A stretch of 64,000 nucleotides of DNA from NCBI GenBank assembly GCA_049889775.1, contig JBMHCT010000043.1:62001-126000 (forward strand). The letters are read 5' to 3'. Within the stretch, counting starts at the first letter, position 1; every line of letters starts with the position of its first letter. Made by a program: the position numbers and the translations under genes. Origin of the DNA: Jejuia sp049889775. GTDB lineage: Bacteria > Bacteroidota > Bacteroidia > Flavobacteriales > Flavobacteriaceae. Of the stretch, positions 25,950-35,563 are shown in pieces. The notes beneath the pieces are model-generated. The model had not been told where the DNA came from, searched no databases, and was given only the letters and a program-made list of their open reading frames with translations.

Positions 25950-26918
25950 CTATTTTAGTTCTCTAATTGATAAATATAATTGCTGAATAACTGCACACAT
26001 TTTATCAATGTCTAGCGTTTCAACAGTGTCATTTTTTGTATGATAGTTTTTATTTCGATAAAACGCAGTATCAGTTATCATGACTGCTGGAAAACCAAAA
26101 TACAAATAATTACGGTGGTCAGAGAAGTTAATTCCAGTTGTTAAACCAGTACCTTCAAAATCAACTGTTTTTATTAGTTTTTGTTCCTGCATTAATTTTG
26201 AAATTTCTGCGCCAAAAGTTTTACTCTTCTTATTCCGAACGACTACTATAAAATTTGCAGAATCTCCATACAACAATTTCATTTCTGGTATTGGGTATTG
26301 TTGTGAACCCTTAGCATCATCATAATACCCTATCATTTCTAAACAAACCATACCTTTAACAGGAATAGTATTGGTATGCAAGTATTTAGCATGCACATAA
26401 CTTCCCATATATTCAGTTCCGAAAAACGGAGGTTCTTCTAAGGTATAAGCAACAAAATCAATGCGATACTTTAAGTTTTCTTTAGAAAGCAAACGCGCTA
26501 GCTCCAAAACGCCTGCGACACCACTAGCATTATCATCAGCGCCTTGTTGGTTACCACATACATCATAATGTGCTCCGACAATAATACGTTCTTTGTGTTG
26601 TAAACCTATTGAACCAATAACGTTTTTATAGATATTGTTCTTTAACTTATATGGTTGAAATGCAGTAGAGTCACAAACTTTTACAAACTCAGATTTTATG
26701 TAATTAGCTATGGAATCCAGCGTTTTTATATTTTGATAATTTCTGCTGTGTTGGGTTTTGGTTATTTTTAATAAATCATTTTTTACTCTTATTTGTTTTG
26801 ATTCATGGATAATCTCTTTAGTTGATGACTGTGAGTGGGTATTAAGAACGTAAAGGAAAAATAAACTCACTGAAACTATTGTTTCAATGAGTTTGAATTT
26901 TTTGGAGATTAACGACAT
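25950..26918 (-). CDS. M28 family exported metallopeptidase
   Basis: This 322-aa protein has an N-terminal signal or anchor (IVSVSLFFLYVLNTHSQ). Di-zinc ligands are visible: H117 and D119 in GAHYDV, D129 in GADDNASG, E161/E162 in TLEEPPFFG, and the C-terminal H in NYHTKNDTVETLD. M28 enzymes are aminopeptidases or glutaminyl cyclases; the LEE pair fits the peptidase side. It ends 5 bp from the stranded gene tail and is the last gene of the inserted block. Confidence 0.85.
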   Translation of the reverse strand: MSLISKKFKLIETIVSVSLFFLYVLNTHSQSSTKEIIHESKQIRVKNDLLKITKTQHSRNYQNIKTLDSIANYIKSEFVKVCDSTAFQPYKLKNNIYKNVIGSIGLQHKERIIVGAHYDVCGNQQGADDNASGVAGVLELARLLSKENLKYRIDFVAYTLEEPPFFGTEYMGSYVHAKYLHTNTIPVKGMVCLEMIGYYDDAKGSQQYPIPEMKLLYGDSANFIVVVRNKKSKTFGAEISKLMQEQKLIKTVDFEGTGLTTGINFSDHRNYLYFGFPAVMITDTAFYRNKNYHTKNDTVETLDIDKMCAVIQQLYLSIRELK

Positions 26919-26940
26919 GAGAAACTTATGTTGAATAACG

Positions 26941-27465
26941 TCATTTTACACTAAATGTAATTTCACTTATATTTTGTTCATGTCTAAATGTAGCTCTTAT
27001 ATTGTAGCTGTCTTTTTCCCAAATTATGTACAAGGGTTGCTCGTTGAAACTGCCTTCCCTTGTTTGAATAAAGTTCTTTTTTAAGTCTTGGGTAAAATCA
27101 CCTACTACCTTTTTTTCTTGACTTATTGTTTCAATTGTATCAATCACTTGTATGGACGAAGGTTTCCCATAATCTTTATTAAAAGAACTATAGAAATTTT
27201 TATCAATCAATCCATTAAAGTACAAGGTTATCGAATTTATGATACCATTATCATCACTACTTATATGTATAAAGTAAGACGGCATGTTGTAATAATACTT
27301 AAAAGTATCATTATTAAAAAAGCATATACTTTTATCCTCCTCGTCGTAATTAAAGTCACGATCTAATATTTTATAGGTTTTAGTAATATCTTTTCTTAAC
27401 AATTTTTCTAAATTACTTAACTCCACGGTGAATAAAATTAGGATAAAAGGTATTAATATTTTCAT
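26941..27465 (-). CDS. Uncharacterised exported protein in the inserted block
   Basis: This 174-aa protein has a short hydrophobic start (MKILIPFILILFTVELS) that is probably a signal peptide. The body is rich in D, N, K and aromatic residues (TFKYYYNMPSYFIHISSDDN). I recognise no family. The start is 3 bp after the stop of the cysteine-rich lipoprotein gene, so the two are co-transcribed. It is markedly AT-rich. Confidence 0.6.
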   Translation of the reverse strand: MKILIPFILILFTVELSNLEKLLRKDITKTYKILDRDFNYDEEDKSICFFNNDTFKYYYNMPSYFIHISSDDNGIINSITLYFNGLIDKNFYSSFNKDYGKPSSIQVIDTIETISQEKKVVGDFTQDLKKNFIQTREGSFNEQPLYIIWEKDSYNIRATFRHEQNISEITFSVK

Positions 27466-27468
27466 GCT

Positions 27469-28716
27469 TTAGAGACAATTTCCTGTACCAGATAGACTTG
27501 GTACGTACGGAGCAGGACTTCTTATGCCAAAAGGAGGAATTTGAGTCATACTACCACCAAATTTAGCCATTTCTTTGAGAATATAACTACTTAATTTATT
27601 GCCAACTTGCTCTTTAGTGGCATATGGGTTAGCAGCGAACCAGATATCTGTTTTTCTAAATGCGACGATTACAGCTGTTGCGGTTTTATTAGAAGCTAAG
27701 CCATTTGTCATCCATGTTGGTGCTGTAAAAAAGACCAGAGGATATACTACAAAAGCCTCAAAAGTACCGTGTTTACCATTTTGTATTCCATATGAATAAA
27801 ATCTATTCCATAACCCTGTAACTGCACATGCCTTTACAAGTTCACCAGCAGGTTGTGCATACTCAAAAGCACTGCAGGGAGCACTATAAACAGGGTTTAA
27901 TACACATACGTCATTTTCATCTTTGTGATATCCTTCGTCGCACCCTGGATCAAAATTCTCTGCAACACAGTTTCCATTATCATCTTTAACATAACCAGGA
28001 TCACAAGCGTTATCATTTGGATTACTATCAGGGCCACCACCAGCACTACCAGAATTCCAACTTTCTCCATTATAGCCACCGCTACTCCCATCGCCATCAC
28101 TACCACCATCTTCAAACATCCATTTGAACTCAAATTGTTTTGTGTTTTTAGCTACAATTACTACTTCCTCGCCACGCATACCACAGGTAATACCCCAACA
28201 ATCGTCGTCTCCTTTTGCAAAATTACTCTTAGAACTCCCTGTAACTGTTGGCTTTTTAAACCTTGATACAATTATACCATCTTCTACCTTAAAGGTATTT
28301 ACGTATTCCTTTTGCAGTGTGTGGATGTAAACCATACCTGAGAATTCATCAGTATTTGCGGCCACGTCAGGAACCATACTAAATACAACACTTTTAATTT
28401 CATCATTGATTTTTATGACTAAAATACGGCTATATACCCCTTGATAGGTAGTTGCAGGTATTACGGTGAGTAGCTCATTACTATTTATTATTTCTTCTTG
28501 TGTAATTGCGTCTAAATTTGGTACAGCAAATTGGTTGGTGGTGGTTTTTGAAAATTGATTAGATACTGAGGTTTTTGGAAATACACTAAGCGCTTCGTTT
28601 ATGCTTACAGTTTCAATCTTATTTAGTTGTTCGGCAACAATTTCCTCTTTATCACATTTAAAGAGAGTTACAGAGCATACTAGAATAAATAAAGTTTTAA
28701 TAAATGTTTGTTTCAT
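27469..28716 (-). CDS. Cysteine-rich lipoprotein with paired EGF-like motifs
   Basis: This 415-aa lipoprotein has its signal cysteine in VTLFKCDKEE. A glycine/serine/aspartate-rich linker around residues 206-235 leads to two short cysteine motifs, CDPGYVKDDNGNCV and CDEGYHKDENDVCV, like tiny EGF or calcium-binding units. The C-terminal part (about 280-415) starts YSAPCSAFEYAQPAG and is unrecognised. Most known relatives would be flavobacterial surface proteins of unknown role. It heads the three-gene run of the inserted block and lies downstream of the membrane-bound AraC-type regulator. Confidence 0.65.
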   Translation of the reverse strand: MKQTFIKTLFILVCSVTLFKCDKEEIVAEQLNKIETVSINEALSVFPKTSVSNQFSKTTTNQFAVPNLDAITQEEIINSNELLTVIPATTYQGVYSRILVIKINDEIKSVVFSMVPDVAANTDEFSGMVYIHTLQKEYVNTFKVEDGIIVSRFKKPTVTGSSKSNFAKGDDDCWGITCGMRGEEVVIVAKNTKQFEFKWMFEDGGSDGDGSSGGYNGESWNSGSAGGGPDSNPNDNACDPGYVKDDNGNCVAENFDPGCDEGYHKDENDVCVLNPVYSAPCSAFEYAQPAGELVKACAVTGLWNRFYSYGIQNGKHGTFEAFVVYPLVFFTAPTWMTNGLASNKTATAVIVAFRKTDIWFAANPYATKEQVGNKLSSYILKEMAKFGGSMTQIPPFGIRSPAPYVPSLSGTGNCL

Positions 28717-28793
28717 TATTTTGATCTTTTTGTTAATAGATGAAACAATAATACTATGGTTTTAGATTATTAATGTTCGGAATTAATAGAAAG

Positions 28794-29924
28794 TTAAGAA
28801 TTCTGGACACTTTTTTTATATTCAGTAGGTGTTATTTGAGTGTGTTTCTTAAATGCAGTATAAAAACTAGATTTTGAATTAAAGCCAGTCTCTAGGGCGA
28901 TTGCATGAATAGTGTAATTTTTAAAATTATTATCGGCAAGAAATTTTTTTGCTTCTTCAACTCTAAGCGTATTCACATAATCATTAAAATTTAGTTTTGA
29001 ATGTTTATTTATTAATTGAGAGATATAACCAGTACTTAAATTAACTTCTTTAGCAATTTTAGGAATACTTAAATGGGGATTCAAAAAGAGTTTATTGGTT
29101 TTTATTACATTTTCTATTTTGTTAAATGAGTCTAAAGGAAGTTCTTTATTTAGTTTAACATTAGTTGTATTGTCTCCCGATACATTAGTTGATTTACTCC
29201 TTATTTCAAGTCGTTGAATATACAGGTGATTTTGTAAAACAGCTGTATAACCAATCCAGTATATCAATATTGATAAGCCAATCCATAAGGGGTAATACTT
29301 ATAATACCCACTTCCACTTTTAAAAAGATTTTCGAATACATTAAAGGATAATGCCCAAAAGATGCATAGCATGATGCCTATAATTAAACTATTTTTTAAC
29401 CATCTCGTTTTTACAGAAACTTTAATACTCTTTTTTGATTGTTTTTCATGCTTTTGTAGAAGTATAAAGATTAAGATTATCAATATTAAAGAAAAAATAA
29501 TTGAAACATATTCAACAACAATATTCAACCATTTAATAAATAGTCTTTCATTACTTATCCAATGTCTAAATAGTAAATAAATGATAGATAAGATAAAAGG
29601 TAAGAGGACATAAAAGGTATATTTTTTGCTAATTTTTTGTTTTAGAAAACTCTTTATAAAAAAGTAGAAAAAGGGTACTATTAAGAATTCAAAAGGGATA
29701 TAAAGTATCTCATTTTGTTCATAATAGCGTCTTGGTATAATTCCAGTATCTATAAACCAATACTGTAAATTACTTAAAGCTAGTGAAAGTATTGTTATGG
29801 CTAAAAATATATTTGTTTTTGACTTAAGGTTTTTATTAAGTGTAATAATCAAGCTAAAAATGAAACCATGAATAATACTTGCAACTATTATGATATTGAA
29901 AATATTAAAGTTCAATTCCTTCAT
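28794..29924 (-). CDS. Membrane-anchored AraC-type regulator
   Basis: This 376-aa protein has about seven hydrophobic segments in residues 8-235 and a cytoplasmic C-terminal HTH_18 domain. The two helix-turn-helix units are LSIPKIAKEVNLSTGYISQL and YTIHAIALETGFNSKSSFYT, with the closing GxxPxxY-like TQITPTEYKK. It is the 7TM-HTH arrangement frequent in Flavobacteriaceae, probably sensing something at the membrane. It sits directly upstream of the lipoprotein gene and is its likely regulator. Confidence 0.82.
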   Translation of the reverse strand: MKELNFNIFNIIIVASIIHGFIFSLIITLNKNLKSKTNIFLAITILSLALSNLQYWFIDTGIIPRRYYEQNEILYIPFEFLIVPFFYFFIKSFLKQKISKKYTFYVLLPFILSIIYLLFRHWISNERLFIKWLNIVVEYVSIIFSLILIILIFILLQKHEKQSKKSIKVSVKTRWLKNSLIIGIMLCIFWALSFNVFENLFKSGSGYYKYYPLWIGLSILIYWIGYTAVLQNHLYIQRLEIRSKSTNVSGDNTTNVKLNKELPLDSFNKIENVIKTNKLFLNPHLSIPKIAKEVNLSTGYISQLINKHSKLNFNDYVNTLRVEEAKKFLADNNFKNYTIHAIALETGFNSKSSFYTAFKKHTQITPTEYKKSVQNS

Positions 29925-29928
29925 ACAT

Positions 29929-29936
29929 CAAATATA
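29929..29936 (-). promoter_or_regulatory. -7 box TATATTTG placed for a leaderless transcript
   Basis: On the minus strand TATATTTG ends 4 nt before the ATG at 29924, the same spacing as for thiL and uppP. Confidence 0.5.
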
Positions 29937-29982
29937 AAGAAAAAGACTACGAAACAAGTCGCTTAAATATTATATTTCGTGC

Positions 29983-30090
29983 TTTTTAAAAATAAGCCTT
30001 CAATTGAATATTCCCTGTATGAATGGTTTTACTGGTTTCGGTTTTTCTCCCGAAGTAGCTCAAGTTCAAATCTAAAAATTTAGTGAGTTT
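29983..30090. repeat. Right 108-bp direct repeat
   Basis: It is the intact-gene copy of the repeat at 25837-25944, covering the last 35 codons and 3 bp beyond the stop of the outer-membrane protein gene. The two repeats have the same orientation. Confidence 0.85.
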
Positions 30091-33000
30091 CTTTTGAGCT
30101 AGAAGTGTCCAAGTAAAGTTGTTTCCAGGTTGCAAGCCTTCTAGCATTTGAAATGCTACAGGCGTATTGGGGTTACCATTAAAGTTGTTTGAGAAATAAT
30201 TGACTTCACCGTTTACCGCACCTTTTTCGTTTTTAGATAAATTGAAACCCAAACCAAATTTTTGTTGAGATAGGGTTTCTAATCCACCAATGGTATTGTC
30301 CTTAGTGGTGTATTGATAAAAGACATCAAAACGGCTATTTTCATTAAATAAATAGGAGAGTTTAGGATTTAATAAAGCTTCATCAAACTTAAAATTTTTA
30401 CTGGTGAAGTTTTCACTGGAACTCTCATTGGAACCAATTGCAGATTGAAAGGTAATCAACCAATTCTCTTTTATTTTATGGTTGAAATTCAATTGATGAC
30501 TTTTTAAGTTATTCTCCAAAAGCCCAACTGAAAGTGTATTACTTGACTTGTTTGATAGATAGGTGTAAGATGTGGTATACTTTTGCTTACCTCGGTTAAA
30601 GAACAACACATTCCTGAAATTAAGTTGTAACCCCAATTGATTATCAGCATCACTTTCAAACGGGTTTAAATTGAAATTGCTCCCGTTTCTCCTAATTTTT
30701 CTATCGATGAGATAACTGGTTTGGTTATAAAAGTGTGACCAAAATTTCTTCGATTTGTTTTCTGAAACCCGCCACTGAGAGGGATTAATTGTTAGAGTTT
30801 GACTAAATCGATTCTGATGTGTTCTTATAAAAACCCGATTCGGTAATAATACACGAATATAAGTGCCCTGATCTGTAAACTGTGCAATTTCAAACTCTTC
30901 AAGTTCTTGAATGCCATTTTCGTTATAATCGATCCACGTGTACGTGCCTTGTCCGGGTTCTACTTCAACATAGGTGAAATCTTGCTGAGGTAAAAACCCT
31001 GAATTGGTTTCGAAAACCGTATTGCTTTGTACTATGTTTTTAAACAACTTTTGGTTGTATTGTAACCTGGAGTTTAAAGAGTTTTCATCTTCAATCGTAT
31101 CGCTTATATGATTTAAAGTTCTATAATTGGCATACAATGAAAGGTTTGTGTTTTTGTTTTGAATCAGTCTGGAGTTGACATAAAACGTATTGGATGTATT
31201 TACCTTTTGAAGTTGGTTGTTACGAATACTGTCATTTACCCGATGTTTGTAGCCAAATTGCGCAAATACTTTAGTGCTATCGCCTACACCAACGAACGCT
31301 TCATACGATGTGAATTTCTGACTTAAAGGAGTTAAGGTTTCTGTGGCTATTTCGGTTTGCTCATTATCTTCAATAGATAGTTTTCCACCAACCCAACTTT
31401 TTTTCATGTTATAAATGACACTATTATGAGACCTCAAAAATGTAGAACGATTTATGGTCGATTCAGCATTTAAATAACTTGTATTTGAAAGAATACTTAG
31501 GCGATTCAACAATAAATTGGCATTCGCAATGTGCCGGCTGCCATTAAAACCAGATGCAAAATTCAAATACTCAAATTGATAGTTGATGCGTCCTTTTTTA
31601 AAGTGCGACAGGTTAAGTCCTGAATTTACAAAGGTTTGCGTTCCTAAATCTCCAACACGTTGGTTCCCTCGTGGTTGCTCTAAATTCCAATCTCTATTGA
31701 ATTCCGCATTATATAAAATCTCAATACTTCTAAAATTATCCTGAATATAATCTGTTTTCACATAAGCGTCCAGATTCCATAGACTGTCTTTTTTGATTAT
31801 GTTTTGATTAACGCGTAATGTTCCCGCAAAACCATCATTATCATCATCATCAATGGAAGAGAAGAGGTTCAAATCGTTTTTGCTTCCCGCCAATTCAAAA
31901 TTAATTTGAGTGTTTTCTGAGGGCGCGTAATTTCCATTTACAACTGCCATCTGCAGTTTCACTGGCGCCACTAATTGCACGATGGGCGCATAATTACCTT
32001 GTAGTTTGCCAGCATATTCATAAATATTGTTGATGGCGCTGGTACTGCTCAACACGTAATCCCCTTGATTTGGACCAACCAAGGTGAACGACACCCTAAA
32101 TAATTCATCATTTGGGTCGTTGGAGAATACAAATATTTCCTCGCCACCCACAATATCTTTTCGGTATAAAATGCGGTTTTCACTAAAAGCTTCCTCAACT
32201 TCGGAGGGTGCAATCATTTGGGTTCTGTCATCACCTGCATTAGAGAGGATATTGACTTGCGCTTCAGACAAATTTTGTTGTAAGGGTTGATTTTTAGCAT
32301 CATTTTCAGAATATACCGAAACGCCTATTTTTAACTTTTCGCTGTTATAATTTCCACCGCCGTAAGCCACCAAACGGGAGTAGTTGCGATCGGAAAATTG
32401 ATAATCTACAGTAATCCGCATTTCGGAGGTGATTGGAAAAGTAGTGTTGAAAATAATTTCACCTGCATTATAATCGATGATATAATCCTTGTCCTCCCCA
32501 CGTTCTAAAGGAATGCCGTTAACATAAACGGTTTCACTTCCTGAAACGATTAATACAAAGAGTTCGCCGTTTTGTCCTTGCAATTTATAGGGGCCTTGGT
32601 TACCCTCTTGAGCAATAAATTGACTTGTGGTGAATTGTCCGCGTACCAAAGCACTGGCTGCAAAAACATTAGTTGTTGAGGTGTCGCCTGCCAAATTTGC
32701 ATTTACCGATAGTCCTTGTACACGTTTTGAAAATACACCAAAAAAGGAATTGGTGTTTTGTAAATCGATATCCCCTGCGCGAATGTTCCAATTGTCACTA
32801 AAAAGCTCAATAAATATCTGGTCGAACTCATCCAAACGTTGGCTATAACCGCTTTCTTGCAGAGGAATATTAGCGTCTTGAATAGAGGCGCGAAGCGACA
32901 CTTTATCATTTAGTTTTCCTGTAATTTGTAAATCGAGTTCGCTATTTAAAACCGAGTTTTGGTTGTTGCCTACGGTGACGCCACGGGAGATACTTCCCGA

Positions 33001-33408
33001 AGTGGTCAGTCCATCAAATGGTACGAAGTTTCTCGAGGTATTGGGCTGCGATAGTTGGTAGAGTCGGTTGGCAGCATCGTTGTTTTTTACAATAATACTT
33101 TCATCCAATTGCTTGTAGGTTTTGGTCAGAAACTCAGGAAATTTTAAGTAGTTGATAACGATGGAATCAGTGTCGACGGGTTTTTTAAACGTGAGTTTCG
33201 CCTTTGGGAAATTAATGTTATAAAATGTAGAATCGAGCAGTTTTCCATCCTTAGTTTTTACCGAAAACCAACTGGAATTGATGCTTACACTATCCACGAA
33301 AATAGTATCTCTTACCGCTACTGTTTTGGTTTTGTATTTGCTGTTTTGGTTCTGGGAAAAGCCACCAAAACTTGCTAAGACACATACAAATAGTAGGAAA
33401 TACTTCAT
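29986..33408 (-). CDS. Large outer-membrane beta-barrel protein, SprA-like N-terminus
   Basis: This 1140-aa protein has a cleavable signal (FGGFSQ). The N-terminal third contains TSGSISRGVTVGNNQNSVLN and LRASIQDANIPLQESG, reminiscent of the start of SprA, the type 9 secretion translocon, though SprA is about twice as long. The remainder is a long series of amphipathic strands ending in an aromatic residue (LKAYF), as in outer-membrane barrels. Function is not known to me. Its 3' end is duplicated 4 kb downstream (see 25840). A signal peptide, a full frame and barrel features suggest it is functional. Confidence 0.7.
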   Translation of the reverse strand: MKYFLLFVCVLASFGGFSQNQNSKYKTKTVAVRDTIFVDSVSINSSWFSVKTKDGKLLDSTFYNINFPKAKLTFKKPVDTDSIVINYLKFPEFLTKTYKQLDESIIVKNNDAANRLYQLSQPNTSRNFVPFDGLTTSGSISRGVTVGNNQNSVLNSELDLQITGKLNDKVSLRASIQDANIPLQESGYSQRLDEFDQIFIELFSDNWNIRAGDIDLQNTNSFFGVFSKRVQGLSVNANLAGDTSTTNVFAASALVRGQFTTSQFIAQEGNQGPYKLQGQNGELFVLIVSGSETVYVNGIPLERGEDKDYIIDYNAGEIIFNTTFPITSEMRITVDYQFSDRNYSRLVAYGGGNYNSEKLKIGVSVYSENDAKNQPLQQNLSEAQVNILSNAGDDRTQMIAPSEVEEAFSENRILYRKDIVGGEEIFVFSNDPNDELFRVSFTLVGPNQGDYVLSSTSAINNIYEYAGKLQGNYAPIVQLVAPVKLQMAVVNGNYAPSENTQINFELAGSKNDLNLFSSIDDDDNDGFAGTLRVNQNIIKKDSLWNLDAYVKTDYIQDNFRSIEILYNAEFNRDWNLEQPRGNQRVGDLGTQTFVNSGLNLSHFKKGRINYQFEYLNFASGFNGSRHIANANLLLNRLSILSNTSYLNAESTINRSTFLRSHNSVIYNMKKSWVGGKLSIEDNEQTEIATETLTPLSQKFTSYEAFVGVGDSTKVFAQFGYKHRVNDSIRNNQLQKVNTSNTFYVNSRLIQNKNTNLSLYANYRTLNHISDTIEDENSLNSRLQYNQKLFKNIVQSNTVFETNSGFLPQQDFTYVEVEPGQGTYTWIDYNENGIQELEEFEIAQFTDQGTYIRVLLPNRVFIRTHQNRFSQTLTINPSQWRVSENKSKKFWSHFYNQTSYLIDRKIRRNGSNFNLNPFESDADNQLGLQLNFRNVLFFNRGKQKYTTSYTYLSNKSSNTLSVGLLENNLKSHQLNFNHKIKENWLITFQSAIGSNESSSENFTSKNFKFDEALLNPKLSYLFNENSRFDVFYQYTTKDNTIGGLETLSQQKFGLGFNLSKNEKGAVNGEVNYFSNNFNGNPNTPVAFQMLEGLQPGNNFTWTLLAQKKLTKFLDLNLSYFGRKTETSKTIHTGNIQLKAYF

Positions 33409-33603
33409 CAGGTATTTAAACTGTGATTAGTTGAAATTATTTTGTTAATAGTTTTTGTTAAAACTCCCCTTTTCAACTGTAGCGTAAAAGTAAGGTATTA
33501 TTTATTTTAGCTGAAATGTTAATGGTTTTGATAGGGCATTTGAAATGATGCTAGCAAATAAGCACTTGCTTTTGAGTAAAGGGTTTAGCTGGCGGATAAG
33601 TCC

Positions 33604-33701
33604 GCGTTAGGGATTGCAGAGGAAAGCCCACAGCGCCCCTGAAAGAGGGTGCGAGGACTTGGAACGGAAAGCACGACCCCTTGTGGGTAACGCCCAAAAA
33701 A
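33604..33701 (+). repeat. GCGTTAGGG-type interspersed repeat, copy 2
   Basis: It begins GCGTTAGGGATTGCAGAGG and ends CGACCCCTTGTGGGTAACGC followed by CC and A6. Inner segments GCGCCCCTGAAAGAGGGTGC can pair. The same flank TGAAATG..TAGCAAATA is found before copy 3. It occupies the 3' half of the 312-bp gap before xth; the rest (33409-33603) shows no gene. Confidence 0.75.
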
Positions 33702-33720
33702 GTATTAAAAAGACACACGT

Positions 33721-34482
33721 ATGAAGATTATATCCTATAACGTTAATGGCATAAGAGCTGCCGTAAATAAGGGGTTTGTGGATTGGTTGAAAAGCGCGAA
33801 TCCGGATGTGATTTGTTTGCAGGAAATTAAGGCCATGAAAGAGCAGTTGGATTTGAGTTTGTTTGAGGAAGCTGGATACACTTACCACTATTGGTTTAGT
33901 GCCGAAAAGAAGGGGTATAGTGGTGTGGCAATTTTAAGCAAAATAGAACCTAATCATGTGGAGTATGGCACGGGAATTGCATCAATGGACGCTGAAGGTC
34001 GCAACCTTAGGGCAGATTTTGATGGGGTTTCGGTAATGAGTTTGTATTTGCCATCGGGGACGAACGATGCGCGTTTGCAGCATAAGTTGGATTACATGGA
34101 TATGTTTCAGACGTATATTGATGGCTTGAAACAGGAGATTCCTAATTTGATTATTTGTGGCGATTATAATATTTGTCATGAAGAAATTGATATTCATAAT
34201 CCGAAAATGAAAGGTGTTTCAGGGTTTTTGCCAGAAGAACGTCAATGGATTGGAGAATTTATTGATAACGGATTTGTGGATTCGTTTAGATATATAAATC
34301 CTGAGCGACAAGAATTTAGTTGGTGGAGCTATCGTGCGAATGCGCGCGCCAATAACAAGGGTTGGCGATTGGATTATGCTATGGTTGCGAAACCCTTACA
34401 AGAAAATATTAAAAGAGCCGTTATACTAACCGAAGCAGTACATAGTGACCATTGCCCGATACTAGTAGAAATTGAATATTAA
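33721..34482 (+). CDS. xth: Exodeoxyribonuclease III (AP endonuclease)
   Basis: This repair nuclease cuts at abasic sites and trims 3' ends. The 253-aa protein has all family motifs: YNVNGIRAA, CLQEIKAM (metal-binding E), YLPSGTN, CGDYNICHEEID, WWSYRANARANNKGWRLDY and the final SDHCPILVEI (catalytic D-H pair). It begins 20 nt after the interspersed repeat. Confidence 0.96.
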   Translation: MKIISYNVNGIRAAVNKGFVDWLKSANPDVICLQEIKAMKEQLDLSLFEEAGYTYHYWFSAEKKGYSGVAILSKIEPNHVEYGTGIASMDAEGRNLRADFDGVSVMSLYLPSGTNDARLQHKLDYMDMFQTYIDGLKQEIPNLIICGDYNICHEEIDIHNPKMKGVSGFLPEERQWIGEFIDNGFVDSFRYINPERQEFSWWSYRANARANNKGWRLDYAMVAKPLQENIKRAVILTEAVHSDHCPILVEIEY

Positions 34483-34507
34483 AATAAATCAACAAAAAAC
34501 AACCCAA

Positions 34508-35470
34508 ATGAAGATTAAAACTAATCTATTAATCGTAGTAGCAGTTACAGTAATTACCTCTTGTGTGTCGCCAAAAGTGTATAAAGATTTAGAGAGTAAA
34601 TACGCTACCTTAAAACAGGAAAATCGAAAATTGACGAAGGACAACGAAGATTTATTGAAAGGAAAAACTACTGCTGAAAATGAATTAGCTAAACTAAAAG
34701 CAGCCTATAACGAAGCCGTTGCAGAACGCGACCAATTGAGAGCAGATTATGCGGCAACAAAATCTAATTTAGATGCGCTAAAGGATTCTTATGCCGCATT
34801 GGAGAAAAATAGTTCTGCGGCAATTGCTAAAAATTCTCAGAAAAACAGAGAATTGTTGGCGCAATTGGAAGCTAAGGAGCAAGCTTTAGCAGCAGAAAAT
34901 GAGCGTTTAGAAAAGTTGAAGAAGGCCTTGGAAGAGCGTTCTAGTCGAATTGCGGAATTGGAAAATGTTATTGCCACTAAAGATGCTGCGATGACACAGC
35001 TAAAAAATGCCATTTCTCGCGCACTTACCGATTTTGAAGGCAAAGGATTGACCGTTGAGCAACGTGGTGGGAAAGTATATGTTTCTATGGAAAATAAGCT
35101 GTTGTTCCAGTCTGGAAGTTGGGCGGTAAATACCGATGGAAAAACGGCGGTGAGAAGCTTAGGCAATGTACTTGCCGAAAACCCAGATATTGCCGTATTG
35201 ATTGAAGGTCATACTGATAATGTACCGTATTCTGGTAATGGTGCGCTTACTAGCAACTGGGATTTATCTACCAAACGCGCAACGGCAATCGTAAATATTT
35301 TAAGAGAAAACGCTGCCATAAACCCTGAAAATTTAACCGCGGCGGGTCGTGGTGAATATGCACCAATTGCCACAAATACCACAGAAGAAGGAAAAGCAAA
35401 AAACAGACGTATCGAGGTGATTCTAACACCCAAGTTGGATGAGTTGTCTCGTTTGTTGAATGAGCAGTAA
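34508..35470 (+). CDS. OmpA-type peptidoglycan-binding lipoprotein
   Basis: I chose the ATG at 34508 (MKIKTNLL), which gives a proper lipoprotein signal (VITSC). A long coiled coil (about residues 20-165, rich in A, E, K, L) leads to a C-terminal OmpA domain. That domain has IEGHTDNVPYSGNGALTSNW, LSTKRATAIVN and NRRIEVILTP, including the Asp and Arg that bind diaminopimelate. It probably tethers the outer membrane to peptidoglycan. It is 25 bp downstream of xth. Confidence 0.9.
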   Translation: MKIKTNLLIVVAVTVITSCVSPKVYKDLESKYATLKQENRKLTKDNEDLLKGKTTAENELAKLKAAYNEAVAERDQLRADYAATKSNLDALKDSYAALEKNSSAAIAKNSQKNRELLAQLEAKEQALAAENERLEKLKKALEERSSRIAELENVIATKDAAMTQLKNAISRALTDFEGKGLTVEQRGGKVYVSMENKLLFQSGSWAVNTDGKTAVRSLGNVLAENPDIAVLIEGHTDNVPYSGNGALTSNWDLSTKRATAIVNILRENAAINPENLTAAGRGEYAPIATNTTEEGKAKNRRIEVILTPKLDELSRLLNEQ

Positions 35471-35473
35471 TGT

Positions 35474-35512
35474 CACTTCGAGTGATTCCGAAGTATGAGA
35501 AATTGTATCGAG
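35474..35512 (+). repeat. CTTCGAG-type interspersed repeat, copy 1
   Basis: It contains CACTTCGAGTGATTCCGAAG and TGTATCGAGAAG, starting 4 bp after the OmpA stop codon. A related sequence (GAAGTATGGAGAACTGTATC) starts just after the glycerate kinase stop at 59316. Confidence 0.5.
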
Positions 35513-35563
35513 AAGTTGGGCGTTCCCCTCGAAGATACTTTAGAAAGTTTCATTTAAAATTTG

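Noticed and set aside
27897..28330. Open frames on both strands around the Gly/Asp-rich linker of the lipoprotein gene
   Set aside because: Low-complexity T/I-rich products that follow from the linker composition; no support as genes.
25837..30090. The 4 kb block as an integrative element or transposon
   Set aside because: No integrase, transposase, terminal inverted repeats or tRNA site was found; recombination through the shared gene 3' end explains the repeats better.
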